Below are positions 44,227-53,696 of a DNA stretch of 55,377 nucleotides, piece by piece (the first letter of the stretch is position 1; the number at the start of each line of letters is the position of its first letter). Both the position numbers and the translations under genes were made by a program. Below the pieces are notes generated by a model. That model was not told the DNA's origin. It did no database searches and worked only from the letters and a program-made list of their open reading frames with translations. Source of the DNA: Bacillus glycinifermentans (lineage in GTDB: Bacteria; Bacillota; Bacilli; Bacillales; Bacillaceae); NCBI RefSeq assembly GCF_001042475.2, contig NZ_LECW02000016.1, forward strand, positions 1-55,377, read 5' to 3'.

Positions 44227-44988
44227 GTGATAAGAGAGAGCCGTTACTTTTTCTTCGGAGATAGAAAATCAACAGATATGGGGATTGAAAATGTCAATAC
44301 TGAAGGCGGTTTAGTTGAAGAAACATTTCTAGCTACCTCTTCAATAAACGAGACAACCATAAAAGGAAATGACACTCCCTTTTATGAAGGAAAAAAACGC
44401 GATCCTAAACAATTCAACCTTAATTTTTATATTGTAGATTACTGGAATGATAAAAGACTCGCTGACATTAAACGATGGCTGGATGTTGATACATACCAGC
44501 CTTTATCTTTCAGTGAAAACTTAGACATCGTTTATTATGCTATGCCTGTTGATACAAATGATTTAGTTCATAACGCAAGCAAAGAGGGCTATGTCAGGTT
44601 AACAATGCGATGCGATTCCCCTTATGCCTACAGTAGATCGATAACCACTCCATTGTACGATGCTTCTAAGGAAGACATTACAATTGAAATCAACAATAAA
44701 GGTGAATGCACCATTGTTCCATCGTTTAAAATTCAAAAGATCGGTAAAGGCGATGTTCAAATTGAAAATCTAAGTAACTTCTCCTCCCCTTCTAAGTTTG
44801 TTGATCTTGATGATGGAGAAATCATTGCAGTTACTGGTGAAAAAGAAATCGTTGATTCATCGAAATATGGTGATGAGCGTTACGACAATTTTAATGAAGA
44901 ATACCTTCAACTCGGCTATGGAATGAACCGGATTAGAGTGACAGGCAGATGTAAAATTCTTTTCAACTATAGATTCAAATATCGTTAG
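44227..44988 (+). CDS. yomH: Distal tail protein
   Basis: GTG behind GGATGTGAG. 253 residues: RESRYFFFGDRKSTDMGIEN with TSINETTIKGNDTPFYEGKK, RDPKQFNLNFYIVDYW and DIKRWLDVDTYQPLSF, then SPYAYSRSITTPLYD, the usual siphovirus Dit features (N-terminal ring plus C-terminal galectin-like part). It follows the tape measure by 53 bp and precedes the tail-tip gene by 3 bp, the classic order. Confidence 0.85.
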   Translation: MIRESRYFFFGDRKSTDMGIENVNTEGGLVEETFLATSSINETTIKGNDTPFYEGKKRDPKQFNLNFYIVDYWNDKRLADIKRWLDVDTYQPLSFSENLDIVYYAMPVDTNDLVHNASKEGYVRLTMRCDSPYAYSRSITTPLYDASKEDITIEINNKGECTIVPSFKIQKIGKGDVQIENLSNFSSPSKFVDLDDGEIIAVTGEKEIVDSSKYGDERYDNFNEEYLQLGYGMNRIRVTGRCKILFNYRFKYR

Positions 44989-45000
44989 GAGGTGGCAGTA

Positions 45001-47631
45001 CTGTTTCAAGAAGTATCAAGATCATTCAATTTATTAAAGCCCAAACTTTCCCTAGCCAAAGCAAATAAAAAGAAAATCGCCAACCTGGTTGATGTCTCAA
45101 ACGTTAATTTGACTATAAAGTTAGGCGAAATTAATGAGCTTTCCTTCACTGTGCCTTTGAAAATTGAGATAGACAAACAATGGGTTAAGAACCCCCATCT
45201 AAAGAGATTAAAGCTCCGTAGACTGGTGAAATTGTCTGCCTATAATTTCAAGGATGAGTGGTTTATCATCAAAACTAAGCAAAAATCAGGGGCAGAAAAT
45301 GAATCAGTTACATTTACTTGTATGTCTTTGGCTCATCAATTAAGCTACCGGAAAGTCAGAAGGTACGAAGTCACTTCCTATAACATGAAACAGGTAACTG
45401 ATGATTGTTTTGCAAATACGAACTGGAAAGCCGGGTATATCAATCCACTATTCAATGAAAAATTCAGGAGTTTTGATATCACATCATCAACCAAGTTAGA
45501 TTTTCTAATGAAAATTTGTGAAACGTTTGAAGCTGTTCCGGTGTTTGACACTATAGAAAAAAAGGTTCATTTCTATACTGAAGATGAAGTATCAAAATAT
45601 AAAGGAATGAGAATTAAGTACGGCCAATACTTAGATACCATTGAAGATACTGAGGAACTTGAAGAAGTTTGCACTAGGCTTTATGTGACTGGTAAAGATG
45701 ATCTTTCAATTAACGCGGCCAATCCAACTGGACAAGCATACATTGAAGATTTTACATACTACCTCTACCCTTTTGAACGAGATAAAGATCGAAATGTAAT
45801 ATCTCATAGCTATGAGATGAGTGATGAATTATGTCATGCAATTCTTGACTTTAATAAGTTTATCGATTCTCAAACAGAATCGTTCTCCTCCCTTCTTGCT
45901 CGACAAACTGAAGAAGAAAAGAAATTGGCCAAATTGAAAGCTCAAAAGGCGCAGCTTGATTTAGAGCTTCAAGTTATTTTGGATAAGATTGTAGTCGCAA
46001 CTGAAGCGAAAGATCCCACTGCTGAATTGATTAAAGAAAGAGATACAAAAGAAGCAGAGATTGCAGCTAAAAAGGATGAAATCAAAGCCGAAGAGAAGCT
46101 GCTTACCGATATTCAAGATAAAATTACACTTTTAAAGGGAAAGTTGACTCTCGAAAGTCATCTTAGTGATGAACTCAAAGAAGAGTTGGCTGAGTTTATC
46201 AATGAACAAGAATGGTCAAATGACAACCTTTATGATGAAACTGATCTTTATGAAGCTGGTCTGGAGGAAATGAAGAAACGAAATACCCCACCAGTCAATA
46301 TCACAATGAGTATTGTAAACTTCTTTGGCATCATAAGTGAACATCAAAACTGGAATCGGCTTTCTATTGGAGATATTATTCGAGTTCAACACGACCGTTT
46401 AGGCATCGATGTTAAAACAAAAGTAATCGAAATGAGTTTTGATTTTGAATCCAATAAAATCAATTTGACTATTTCAAACTCAAAACGTGTTGAGACTGTA
46501 AAAGAGAAAATGGTTAAGCTCGTTTATACAATAAATCACATCGACAATGATTATGCTGTTAGAAAAATTGATTGGATGAAGACTGCGGAAAACTTCAACA
46601 TCAGGAATGATCGAATTTCTACTCCTGTCGCCGCCCCTACAGTTAAATCAGATGGAACAGCGATCTCTCATGAATACAACGATAATGGATCAGTTGACAT
46701 TGTGTTGAAATGGGAGTATCCAAAATCTGATGAAGATCAGTACAACATAGATGGATTTGAAGTATATCTCTATTCCAGCGAATCCTCTGACGAATATGTT
46801 TTCGGTTCTAAAATGAGCCATGAGGAATTAGTCAACGTCAAATATGATAAGCGTTCCTATAAATTCACGGGATTAGCATCAAATAAATACTACACGCTTG
46901 GTGTAAGAGCTTATCGAAGAGTTGATGCTGATATTGAAAGATCAGGAGCTATTCTTTCAGATATTGTTCAATCGAAACATGCTTCTGAAAACCCCTACCT
47001 CCCTTCTGCTATTGCTGAGGTCAAAGGGAGAGTGAATGGATTAATTCAAGCTGTTTCTGAGGAAAGACCAGAAAATCCGGATGTAAACACTGTTTGGATC
47101 AATCCAAAAACAAATAAACAGGAATTTTTTGACGGTGAAAAGTGGATTGAGCAATCCGTCACATCTGCTGAATCCTTGAATGGCTACACTGCTGAATTGG
47201 CTTCAACTCCTAATACAATAGCTGTTCGAGATGAAACAGGAACAATTAATGCTTCAATTACAGGAAGTGCAACTCAACTCGGCGGTTATGACTCATCTGC
47301 GTATGTTCTCAAGTCTGATCTCCCCTCTTCCCCTCAATATGCAACAGGAGAGTACATCGGTGACGGAAAGCAAAGCAGAACAATCAGTTTAAACTTCATT
47401 CCTACTTTGGTCAAGATTTATTCTACTTCCCCTACTGATTCAACACTTATCATTCAAAACAGTTTAGGTGGCTACTCAATTCAAAATGGAGAAGTAGGTT
47501 CCTTCCTTAAAGGCGGCGATAAAACATATGGGTCATTGGATTTGAATTATTTTATTACCGGCTCAGATAGTAACACTCGTGGAAATAAATTAAACATTAA
47601 ATATATCTGGGAAGCATTCAAACAAAATTAA
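45001..47631 (+). CDS. yomG: Tail-associated tip protein with fibronectin-like domain
   Basis: The Shine-Dalgarno TTAGGAGGTG itself contains GTG 44992, so that codon cannot be the start; the next suitably spaced codon is CTG 45001, a rare start. 876 residues. Residues 10-270 resemble the gp27-like tail hub (prophage endopeptidase tail family): LVDVSNVNLTIKLGEINELS, FIIKTKQKSGAENESVTFTC, LDFLMKICETFEAVPVFDT. Coiled coil around 300-400 (EEEKKLAKLKAQKAQLDLEL...). A fibronectin III-like domain at about 555-660 (VDIVLKWEYPKSDEDQYNID, YTLGVRAYRRVD). The C-terminal 200 residues are fibre-like. Confidence 0.8.
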   Translation: MFQEVSRSFNLLKPKLSLAKANKKKIANLVDVSNVNLTIKLGEINELSFTVPLKIEIDKQWVKNPHLKRLKLRRLVKLSAYNFKDEWFIIKTKQKSGAENESVTFTCMSLAHQLSYRKVRRYEVTSYNMKQVTDDCFANTNWKAGYINPLFNEKFRSFDITSSTKLDFLMKICETFEAVPVFDTIEKKVHFYTEDEVSKYKGMRIKYGQYLDTIEDTEELEEVCTRLYVTGKDDLSINAANPTGQAYIEDFTYYLYPFERDKDRNVISHSYEMSDELCHAILDFNKFIDSQTESFSSLLARQTEEEKKLAKLKAQKAQLDLELQVILDKIVVATEAKDPTAELIKERDTKEAEIAAKKDEIKAEEKLLTDIQDKITLLKGKLTLESHLSDELKEELAEFINEQEWSNDNLYDETDLYEAGLEEMKKRNTPPVNITMSIVNFFGIISEHQNWNRLSIGDIIRVQHDRLGIDVKTKVIEMSFDFESNKINLTISNSKRVETVKEKMVKLVYTINHIDNDYAVRKIDWMKTAENFNIRNDRISTPVAAPTVKSDGTAISHEYNDNGSVDIVLKWEYPKSDEDQYNIDGFEVYLYSSESSDEYVFGSKMSHEELVNVKYDKRSYKFTGLASNKYYTLGVRAYRRVDADIERSGAILSDIVQSKHASENPYLPSAIAEVKGRVNGLIQAVSEERPENPDVNTVWINPKTNKQEFFDGEKWIEQSVTSAESLNGYTAELASTPNTIAVRDETGTINASITGSATQLGGYDSSAYVLKSDLPSSPQYATGEYIGDGKQSRTISLNFIPTLVKIYSTSPTDSTLIIQNSLGGYSIQNGEVGSFLKGGDKTYGSLDLNYFITGSDSNTRGNKLNIKYIWEAFKQN

Positions 47632-47646
47632 TACGGAGGTGATCCT

Positions 47647-48444
47647 TTGGAAGATACTCCAAAACTTTATAATGATCCTATTCTTTCTAAGAAGAGAAAA
47701 GGATCGATTGATGATCCTTACCAGCTTTACAATGAAACACAGGTGGTTTATAACGGAAAAGCTCAATTAACGGAAGTCCCCAACAGGGAAATGCGGGTTG
47801 AAGTCTTTGGGGATGACAAGATGTGGAAAGAAGTTGAAGACGGTGAGTTACAAGACGACTACTTTAGGGTTGATTACCTTAATGGAGTTGTCTATTTTAA
47901 TGCCTCAAATGAAGGGAAATCTCTTCAATTTAAATACAGCGGTGAAGGTGCTTATTACTTCCCAGGCTCACGTATTTGGACAAAACGCGACGGAAATGAA
48001 GTTGTAGAAACACTCGACTCATTGACTGAAAGAACTCGAAAAGCTACGGAAGAATGCGAAGAAGCAACTGAGGAATCAAGAGAAGTTACAAAATGGACTA
48101 AGTATGCTACTTCAGATTATGAAGATGTGGTGGCTAACACAAGGAAGATATACCTCCCTAAAGTTTATACATACACAGATATCATGACTACATATCCAAA
48201 CCCTCAAATCGGTTGGACAGTTGTTGCTGAAGACACACACATTGAATGGAGATGGGATGGCTTTGACTGGATCGATATTGATGTGTCAGATGCCTATGAT
48301 GGATTCAATGTAATCGTCAGCGAAGTCCCTCCTAACAACGTTAATCACTTATGGCTTCAAGCCCCTGTCTCTCCATTTGCAGCAAGAATCAAAAAATCAG
48401 AGACTGCCCCCCTTACCAATCAAATATGGCTCAAGATCGAATAG
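47647..48444 (+). CDS. yomF: Tail protein, 265 aa
   Basis: TTG behind GGAGGTGATCC, 15 bp after the tip gene. N-terminal beta-rich part (VYNGKAQLTEVPNREMRVEV, DDYFRVDYLNGVVYFNASN), helical coiled coil (TLDSLTERTRKATEECEEAT), then a WxxxxGFDWIDIDV, VPPNNVNHLWLQAPVSP segment typical of phage minor tail or baseplate attachment proteins. Confidence 0.7.
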   Translation: MEDTPKLYNDPILSKKRKGSIDDPYQLYNETQVVYNGKAQLTEVPNREMRVEVFGDDKMWKEVEDGELQDDYFRVDYLNGVVYFNASNEGKSLQFKYSGEGAYYFPGSRIWTKRDGNEVVETLDSLTERTRKATEECEEATEESREVTKWTKYATSDYEDVVANTRKIYLPKVYTYTDIMTTYPNPQIGWTVVAEDTHIEWRWDGFDWIDIDVSDAYDGFNVIVSEVPPNNVNHLWLQAPVSPFAARIKKSETAPLTNQIWLKIE

Positions 48445-48462
48445 CAATTCAGGAGGTATGTA

Positions 48463-51027
48463 ATGAATTATTTAAAATATTATGATCCACTCTTGGAAAA
48501 GTGGGTCTCTATTGAACTTGAAGCAATAAGTTCAGACGGGGAAAGATGGACAGCCCCAATGATTACAGAAAAATTTAAAGAGGTATTAGGCAATATCGGC
48601 GACGTTAGACAAGATATCATCAATGTCAAAATTGAATTTCAAAAAGAAATCACCAATGTTTCGGATAAGATCAGCAACGTCGAAAAGATTATTGGCGATG
48701 TATCAAAGTTTAAGGTTATTGGTGACACCCTGGTTGATAAAATCATTAATGAATTCAATATGAGAAGCGTTAATGTTAAAGATTTTGGAGCAAAAGGAGA
48801 CGGAGTAACTGATGATACCGCTGCATTTGAGAAAGCTATAGGAAGTGGATTTTCAAGTATTTACGTTCCTGATGGCACATACATGGTCAAAGGAGTTAAA
48901 CTTCCCTCTTTCACAAAACTTTATGGTAATGGTATGAAGTCAGTGATTAAACTTCACCCTGAAACCCCTCCTACTACACATGTCATCACAAACAAAGATT
49001 ATACAAATGGTAACTCATATATCCAGATCGAAAATCTTCTCGTTGATTGGAATTTAAATAAAAAAGACAACAAGATAGGATCGGGGCCAAATGCAAGTTG
49101 CGTAAACATCACCAATAGTCAATTTGTTTGGATTAATAAAGTTCACGCCAAAGATGCTGGTCTTCATGGTTTTGATGTCACCTCTCCAAAGTACAACTCT
49201 TCCTCAGATGGTGCTGAATACTATCAGCCTAAAGGTTCTAAGTACGTTTGGATCGACAATTGTACAGCTTGGAACTTTGGGGATGATGGATTCACAACTC
49301 ACTTTTCCGACTACATTTTCATCTCTAATTGTTACTCATATGATGGAAATGGTTCGGCTCACCGTGCTGGAGGCAGTAACACAAATGGTTTTGAAATCGA
49401 TGATGGTTCTAAACATGCATGGCTTATGAACTGTTATAGTAGAAAAAATTGCAGAGGTTTTGAAGTAAAAGCGCACGCTTTAGCACCTGCAGCCCAAGAT
49501 GTTCATTTTGTAAATTGTTCCTCTGAGAATGATATCCGAGGCTTTGACTTCAGACATATTGGATTCCACCGCTCTTCAGATCCAGTTTCAAAAAGTGCTT
49601 TTAATGTTAGTGCTACAAATTGTAGAGTTCTTAACCCTATTTTCAACAGTTTATATGAAGGACTGTCTCCAAGAGCTCTGGTTATCTCCGCATTTCGCAA
49701 CGTCAATATAAACAACTTCACAGCAATTGGAGATCCCTCTTATGACTACAAAGGAAACCCTGCAATTGCAACTCAATTTAAATCTAGAAACATTAATTTA
49801 AACAATATTTCCGTTTCTGGCTTCAAGACGGCTGAAGCAGACATTTACGTGATCGGAGGAAGTCAAAAATCTGACAACGTAAATATAAGCAATATCAATT
49901 CCTTTGAATCAGCGAGAGTCGGTGTAAGAATCGGCAGCAAAACAGAGAATGTAAAATTAACCAATGCAAGCTTAATCGGGTATGGTCGGAAAGATAGTGT
50001 TGGTGTTTATTGCTCGAATTCTCAAGCTTACATATTTGGAGTCACTGCTGAAAAGTATGGCAAAGCTTCAACAATCGCTGGCTATGATTACTCATATGTT
50101 CCAAACAACTTTAAAGGTGGGACAAGAGCTGCCACTACTTCTGGACATGTTAAAACATCGACGGGTTTTATCGCCGCTTCTTCAGGTACGCCAGAAGTTA
50201 CTGGAGAAGCATCTGCAGCTATTGGAACAACTGGAGGAGCAAAGGCTAAAGGAGTTCGAACAGGGGTTTATTCTTCATCTGGCGGAAGCTCTGTTGATGG
50301 TTCCCGTAGCACAGTCATGTCTTCGAATGATTCCCATATTGAAGGTGAAAATGTCTCTAGAACCATTCTGTCTTCTGGTGGGGTTAAGCTCGGAGGAAAT
50401 GATCGCTATATGGTTGTTGGCGGATATGGAGAAACCCCTTCACGTTCAAATATAAAGTGGATGCTTAACTCTATGAATGGAGACATCTCCGCCACAGGGA
50501 AGATCAATGGTGGAGCAACATTCAGTGACTACGCGGAGTATTTTGAAAGCCTTGATGGCAAAAGCATACCTTCTGGAACCATCGTTACCCTTGAAAAAAA
50601 TAAAATAAGACCTGCTCAAAAATCTGAATTTATGCTCGGCGTTATATCTGAAACAGCAGGAACTGTACTTGGAAGCGCTGAGGTTTATTGGAAAGATCGT
50701 TATTTAAAAAATGAGTTCGGCGGTCTTATTTATGAAGATGTTCTTGATGAAAAAACAGGCGAATACGTCAAAATGCCTGTTGAAAACCCTGAATGGAAGT
50801 CAAAAAAAGATTATATACCAAGAGAACAAAGACCTGAATGGAATATCGTAGGACTTGTTGGACAGGTGTATATTCGCATTGATGGAACTGTCGAAGTTGG
50901 AGATTGCATTGAAGCAAATAACGGAATAGCTACAAAATCAGAGAACTCCACTTGGAGAGTTATGGAGATTACAAAACCATACTTTAAAAAGGATGGATAT
51001 GGAGTGGCAATTTGCTTTATTAGATAA
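48463..51027 (+). CDS. yomE: Tailspike with right-handed beta-helix and C-terminal autoproteolytic domain
   Basis: ATG behind CAGGAGG. 854 residues. Residues 1-95 attach to the tail and include a coiled coil. Then VKDFGAKGDGVTDDTAAFEK begins a pectate-lyase-type beta-helix (about residues 103-545). A glycine/serine region leads to a C-terminal Peptidase_G2-like intramolecular chaperone domain (SDYAEYFESLDGKSIPSGTI onward, about residues 685-854). Such spikes degrade wall polymers (for example teichoic acid) during adsorption; that substrate is inference. Confidence 0.88.
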   Translation: MNYLKYYDPLLEKWVSIELEAISSDGERWTAPMITEKFKEVLGNIGDVRQDIINVKIEFQKEITNVSDKISNVEKIIGDVSKFKVIGDTLVDKIINEFNMRSVNVKDFGAKGDGVTDDTAAFEKAIGSGFSSIYVPDGTYMVKGVKLPSFTKLYGNGMKSVIKLHPETPPTTHVITNKDYTNGNSYIQIENLLVDWNLNKKDNKIGSGPNASCVNITNSQFVWINKVHAKDAGLHGFDVTSPKYNSSSDGAEYYQPKGSKYVWIDNCTAWNFGDDGFTTHFSDYIFISNCYSYDGNGSAHRAGGSNTNGFEIDDGSKHAWLMNCYSRKNCRGFEVKAHALAPAAQDVHFVNCSSENDIRGFDFRHIGFHRSSDPVSKSAFNVSATNCRVLNPIFNSLYEGLSPRALVISAFRNVNINNFTAIGDPSYDYKGNPAIATQFKSRNINLNNISVSGFKTAEADIYVIGGSQKSDNVNISNINSFESARVGVRIGSKTENVKLTNASLIGYGRKDSVGVYCSNSQAYIFGVTAEKYGKASTIAGYDYSYVPNNFKGGTRAATTSGHVKTSTGFIAASSGTPEVTGEASAAIGTTGGAKAKGVRTGVYSSSGGSSVDGSRSTVMSSNDSHIEGENVSRTILSSGGVKLGGNDRYMVVGGYGETPSRSNIKWMLNSMNGDISATGKINGGATFSDYAEYFESLDGKSIPSGTIVTLEKNKIRPAQKSEFMLGVISETAGTVLGSAEVYWKDRYLKNEFGGLIYEDVLDEKTGEYVKMPVENPEWKSKKDYIPREQRPEWNIVGLVGQVYIRIDGTVEVGDCIEANNGIATKSENSTWRVMEITKPYFKKDGYGVAICFIR

Positions 51028-51052
51028 GTCGCTTGGACGATTGGAGGTTCAG

Positions 51053-51211
51053 ATGAATACATTAAGTTTCTACAACAAAAAGAAAGATAAATGGGAAGAC
51101 ATCTACACTGTTGCGGTCACAGATGGGAAAAACATTCTCACCGCATCTGAATTGTTTGAGAGATTGAAAACTTTAGAGGATGAAGTTGCTAAGCTAAAAG
51201 GTAAGACTTAA
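51053..51211 (+). CDS. yomD: Small tail-associated protein, 52 aa
   Basis: ATG 51053 behind TTGGAGG; the frame upstream overlaps the spike gene and is not used. MNTLSFYNKKKDKWEDIYTV then ELFERLKTLEDEVAKLKGKT, with a terminal coiled coil. The start KKDKWEDIYT parallels the N-terminus of the preceding spike (LKYYDPLLEKWVSIELEAIS), suggesting a shared attachment fold. Confidence 0.65.
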   Translation: MNTLSFYNKKKDKWEDIYTVAVTDGKNILTASELFERLKTLEDEVAKLKGKT

Positions 51212-51363
51212 AGGAGGTGATTCAATTTTAAATAAAATTTAGATTTTATTCAAAATACATATTAGCAAAACAGAGAAAACAAGAGCATACGTGAGAATGA
51301 AAGAGATTGGGAATCCCCCCAGTCTCTTTTTTAATGCTCAAAAACAAATAGGAGTGATTTAAT
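51212..51363 (+). other. Spacer with orphan ribosome site and terminator
   Basis: AAAGGAGGTG at 51213-51222 is followed by a tiny frame (ATT TTA AAT AAA ATT TAG) and no gene, so it may be a remnant. A hairpin GAGATTGGG/CCCAGTCTC (about 51304-51328) with TTTTTT terminates the tail operon before the lysis genes. Confidence 0.6.
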
Positions 51364-52458
51364 TTGGTTAAAGTTGTGAAAAATTTCGTTAAAGTAAACA
51401 AATTTACTCGTCCTGGTATTAAATTGTCTGGCGTGAAAGGAATTGTGATGCACTGGACTGCAACCAATGGTGCTACGGCGCTAAATGAACGAAATTATTT
51501 TAATGACACTTGTATTGCCGCGGAAAGATACGCTTCTGCACACTATTTCGTAGACCGAAACGAAGCACAATACATTATCCCCGAAAACGAAATGGCTTAT
51601 CATGCACACGATCAAAATCGATGCTATGTGAGCTTCCTTAAACCAAATGCTAACCAAACAGCAATTGGTGTTGAAATGTGCGTAGAGAAAAACGGTACAA
51701 TTCATGATGAAACTGTGCAGAACGCTGCTGAATTGGTTGCTGATCTTTGTAAAAGATTCAAATTGTCTACAGATAAAATCGTCCGTCACTATGATGTAAC
51801 GAACAAGAACTGCCCTGCTCCTTGGGTAAGTGACTCAAGCAAGCTCGCTGCATTCCGTAAAAAAGTTGATAGCCTACTTGGGAATAAGACAGTTTCCAAC
51901 TCAACAGCACCTTCAAGCAACAAAAATTCTTCTTCATCATCTTCTGCTGCTAGTGGTTCCCTTAAATCAAAAGTTGACGGACTTCGTTTTTATTCTAAAC
52001 CTTCATGGGAAGACAAAGATGTTGTTGGCACGGTAAATAAAGGCTATGGTTTCCCTACTGTTGTTGAAAAAGTGAAGGTTGGAAGTGCTTATCAGTACAA
52101 GGTTAAAAACTCTAAAGGAGCTACATATTACATCACTGCTTCTGACAAGTACGTTGAAGTTTCAGGCAATGTGAAAGCGGCCTCCTCCCCTTCTAAATCA
52201 ACAGCTTCCAAATCCAGCTCTGGTTCTTCTTCCATTAAATCAGTGGGAAAAATTAAAATTGTAGGAGTGTCAAATGCTGCAATTGTAATGGACAAACCTG
52301 ACCGTAATAACTCCAAAAATATCGGTACAGTTAAACTTGGCAGCAAAATTGACATTTCTGGATCAGTGAAAGGGAAAAATAACCCTAAAGGCTATTGGGA
52401 AGTCATTTACAATGGCAAACGCGGTTACGTTTCAGGTCAGTTTGGAACAAGAGTCTAA
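51364..52458 (+). CDS. blyA: Endolysin, N-acetylmuramoyl-L-alanine amidase
   Basis: TTG 51364 behind ATAGGAGTG. Residues 20-175 form an amidase_2 domain: GVKGIVMHWTATNGATALNE (zinc His30), ASAHYFVDRNEAQYII, NQTAIGVEMCVEKNGTIHD and KIVRHYDVTNKNCPAPW (second zinc His and catalytic surroundings). A serine/asparagine linker then two SH3-type wall-binding repeats (about residues 200-270 and 290-364), each beginning with a short hydrophobic strand and ending in ..YYITASDKYVEV or GYVSGQFGTRV. Cuts cross-links of the peptide stem from murein. SPbeta BlyA has the same organisation. Confidence 0.93.
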   Translation: MVKVVKNFVKVNKFTRPGIKLSGVKGIVMHWTATNGATALNERNYFNDTCIAAERYASAHYFVDRNEAQYIIPENEMAYHAHDQNRCYVSFLKPNANQTAIGVEMCVEKNGTIHDETVQNAAELVADLCKRFKLSTDKIVRHYDVTNKNCPAPWVSDSSKLAAFRKKVDSLLGNKTVSNSTAPSSNKNSSSSSSAASGSLKSKVDGLRFYSKPSWEDKDVVGTVNKGYGFPTVVEKVKVGSAYQYKVKNSKGATYYITASDKYVEVSGNVKAASSPSKSTASKSSSGSSSIKSVGKIKIVGVSNAAIVMDKPDRNNSKNIGTVKLGSKIDISGSVKGKNNPKGYWEVIYNGKRGYVSGQFGTRV

Positions 52459-52480
52459 CTGATCTTTAATTATCTTTAAG

Positions 52481-52520
52481 GATATTTGTTGATCTAAATT
52501 GATCAATGAATATCCTCTAT
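52481..52520 (+). terminator. Long hairpin after endolysin gene
   Basis: AGGATATT...TTGATC-TAAATT-GATCAA...AATATCCT, a 14-bp interrupted stem followed by CTATTTCTTTT. Strong fold; separates endolysin from the holin pair. A two-codon frame GTG GGA TGA with a perfect GGAGGTG lies just downstream (about 52529-52548). Confidence 0.7.
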
Positions 52521-52589
52521 TTCTTTTGGAGGTGAACAACGTGGGATGACGTACACCTTCTTTATTAAGGATAAAGGACGGTTGAATTT

Positions 52590-52976
52590 GTGGCTGAAGT
52601 AGATGTAAATACACGACTAAGTGTCTTAGAAGAAAAAATGAAAAATCATCAAGAAAAAATTACAAATTTAGAAGCAAGAACTGAAGACATGAGTCGACTA
52701 ACAACCCTTATGGAACAACAAATCGAAATAAACAAAGATGCTCAAAAACAATCGCGAGAACAATTTGTCACATTGACTGAGATGAATAACAGCTTAAAAA
52801 ATTTAAGCAAATCATATGAAAAGCTCGATAATCGAGTGGGCATTCTTGAGCAATCAGATTCCAATAGAAAAATCGACCCAGGTCAGTTCGGTAAAGATCT
52901 TATGTACAAAGTTTTACCAACCGTGATTGCAACATTAGTCGGTGCATGGTTGCTTATACATTTTGGACTTAAATAA
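52590..52976 (+). CDS. XhlA-like holin-associated protein
   Basis: GTG 52590 behind AAAGGACGG. 128 residues: long coiled coil (residues 5-100: NTRLSVLEEKMKNHQEKITN...) and one C-terminal membrane helix (VLPTVIATLVGAWLLIHFGL). This is the architecture of the haemolysin XhlA family that assists Bacillus phage holins. At the place of SPbeta bhlA but longer. Couples to the holin 18 bp downstream. Confidence 0.8.
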   Translation: MAEVDVNTRLSVLEEKMKNHQEKITNLEARTEDMSRLTTLMEQQIEINKDAQKQSREQFVTLTEMNNSLKNLSKSYEKLDNRVGILEQSDSNRKIDPGQFGKDLMYKVLPTVIATLVGAWLLIHFGLK

Positions 52977-52994
52977 GAAAAGGAGATTGATATT

Positions 52995-53276
52995 ATGACT
53001 AAAATCAACTGGAAGGTTCGTTTCAATAATAAGCTTTTTCTTACTGCATTAGCTTCACAAACTGCAGTTATGATACAGGGATTAATTGCAGGGTTAGTTG
53101 GCTTGGGTATAATGGACATCGATTTATCTCAATTAGACAACTCGCTTAAAATCTCTCTTGGCATTGTAGATACAGTCTTAATTTACTTGTCTTTCTTAGG
53201 AATCATCAAAGACCCAACAACAAAAGGTATCTCTGATAGCGAACAAGCAATGGAATATGAAGAGCCAAGAGAATAA
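52995..53276 (+). CDS. Holin (phi-LC3-type)
   Basis: AAAGGAG precedes ATG. 93 residues: NWKVRFNNKLFLTALASQTA, two membrane helices (LFLTALASQTAVMIQGLIAG; ISLGIVDTVLIYLSFLGII) and the ending DPTTKGISDSEQAMEYEEPRE. NWKVRxxNK and KDPTTKGISDSxxAL are signatures of the phi-LC3 holin family. Forms membrane holes releasing the amidase. At the place of SPbeta bhlB. Confidence 0.9.
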   Translation: MTKINWKVRFNNKLFLTALASQTAVMIQGLIAGLVGLGIMDIDLSQLDNSLKISLGIVDTVLIYLSFLGIIKDPTTKGISDSEQAMEYEEPRE

Positions 53277-53294
53277 TCGTAAAGGGCTGATTTG

Positions 53295-53603
53295 ATGAAA
53301 ACAACAATTACATACTCCCCGTACCCTTCAAACTTTTCGGAAGTCAAAATTGACACTGGTGAGGATAAGTCTATAACACTTCGCCTTGTTATTCCCCCTG
53401 TAGTTTCAGATGATGCTACTCCTTCTCCTGATAATTCGAATACTGAGGCTAATGTCGATCAAGCATCAACAACTACTCTAATGGAGCCTATCTTAAAATT
53501 TGAAGTTAACGATGGGATAGCAACTGAACAGGTCATGGATATGAACAAAGAGGACGCCACAGTTTTGCTGCAGGTGCTTAGAGATTTTTTAAAACAAATG
53601 TAA
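53295..53603 (+). CDS. Small protein after holin, 102 aa
   Basis: ATG 53295 (AAAGGG upstream) preferred over TTG 53292. N-terminal half beta-rich (KTTITYSPYPSNFSEVKIDT), linker, C-terminal helix (EDATVLLQVLRDFLKQM). Last gene of the lysis operon; no known domain. A terminator GGGGA..TCCCC with TTTT follows at about 53612-53636. Confidence 0.6.
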   Translation: MKTTITYSPYPSNFSEVKIDTGEDKSITLRLVIPPVVSDDATPSPDNSNTEANVDQASTTTLMEPILKFEVNDGIATEQVMDMNKEDATVLLQVLRDFLKQM

Positions 53604-53611
53604 CTCAGCTT

Positions 53612-53640
53612 AGAGGGGACTTTTCCCCTCTTTTAGTTTA
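53612..53640 (+). terminator. Terminator of lysis operon
   Basis: GAGGGGA/TCCCCTC stem (about 53613-53631) followed by TTTTAGTTTA. Confidence 0.75.
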
Positions 53641-53696
53641 TTATGTAGAGGTCACATTTTTACTTAATCTAAATTTTACCTCTAGATAATAAAATT

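Noticed and set aside
45001..47631. GTG 44992 as start of the tail-tip gene
   Set aside because: The codon is part of the Shine-Dalgarno itself.
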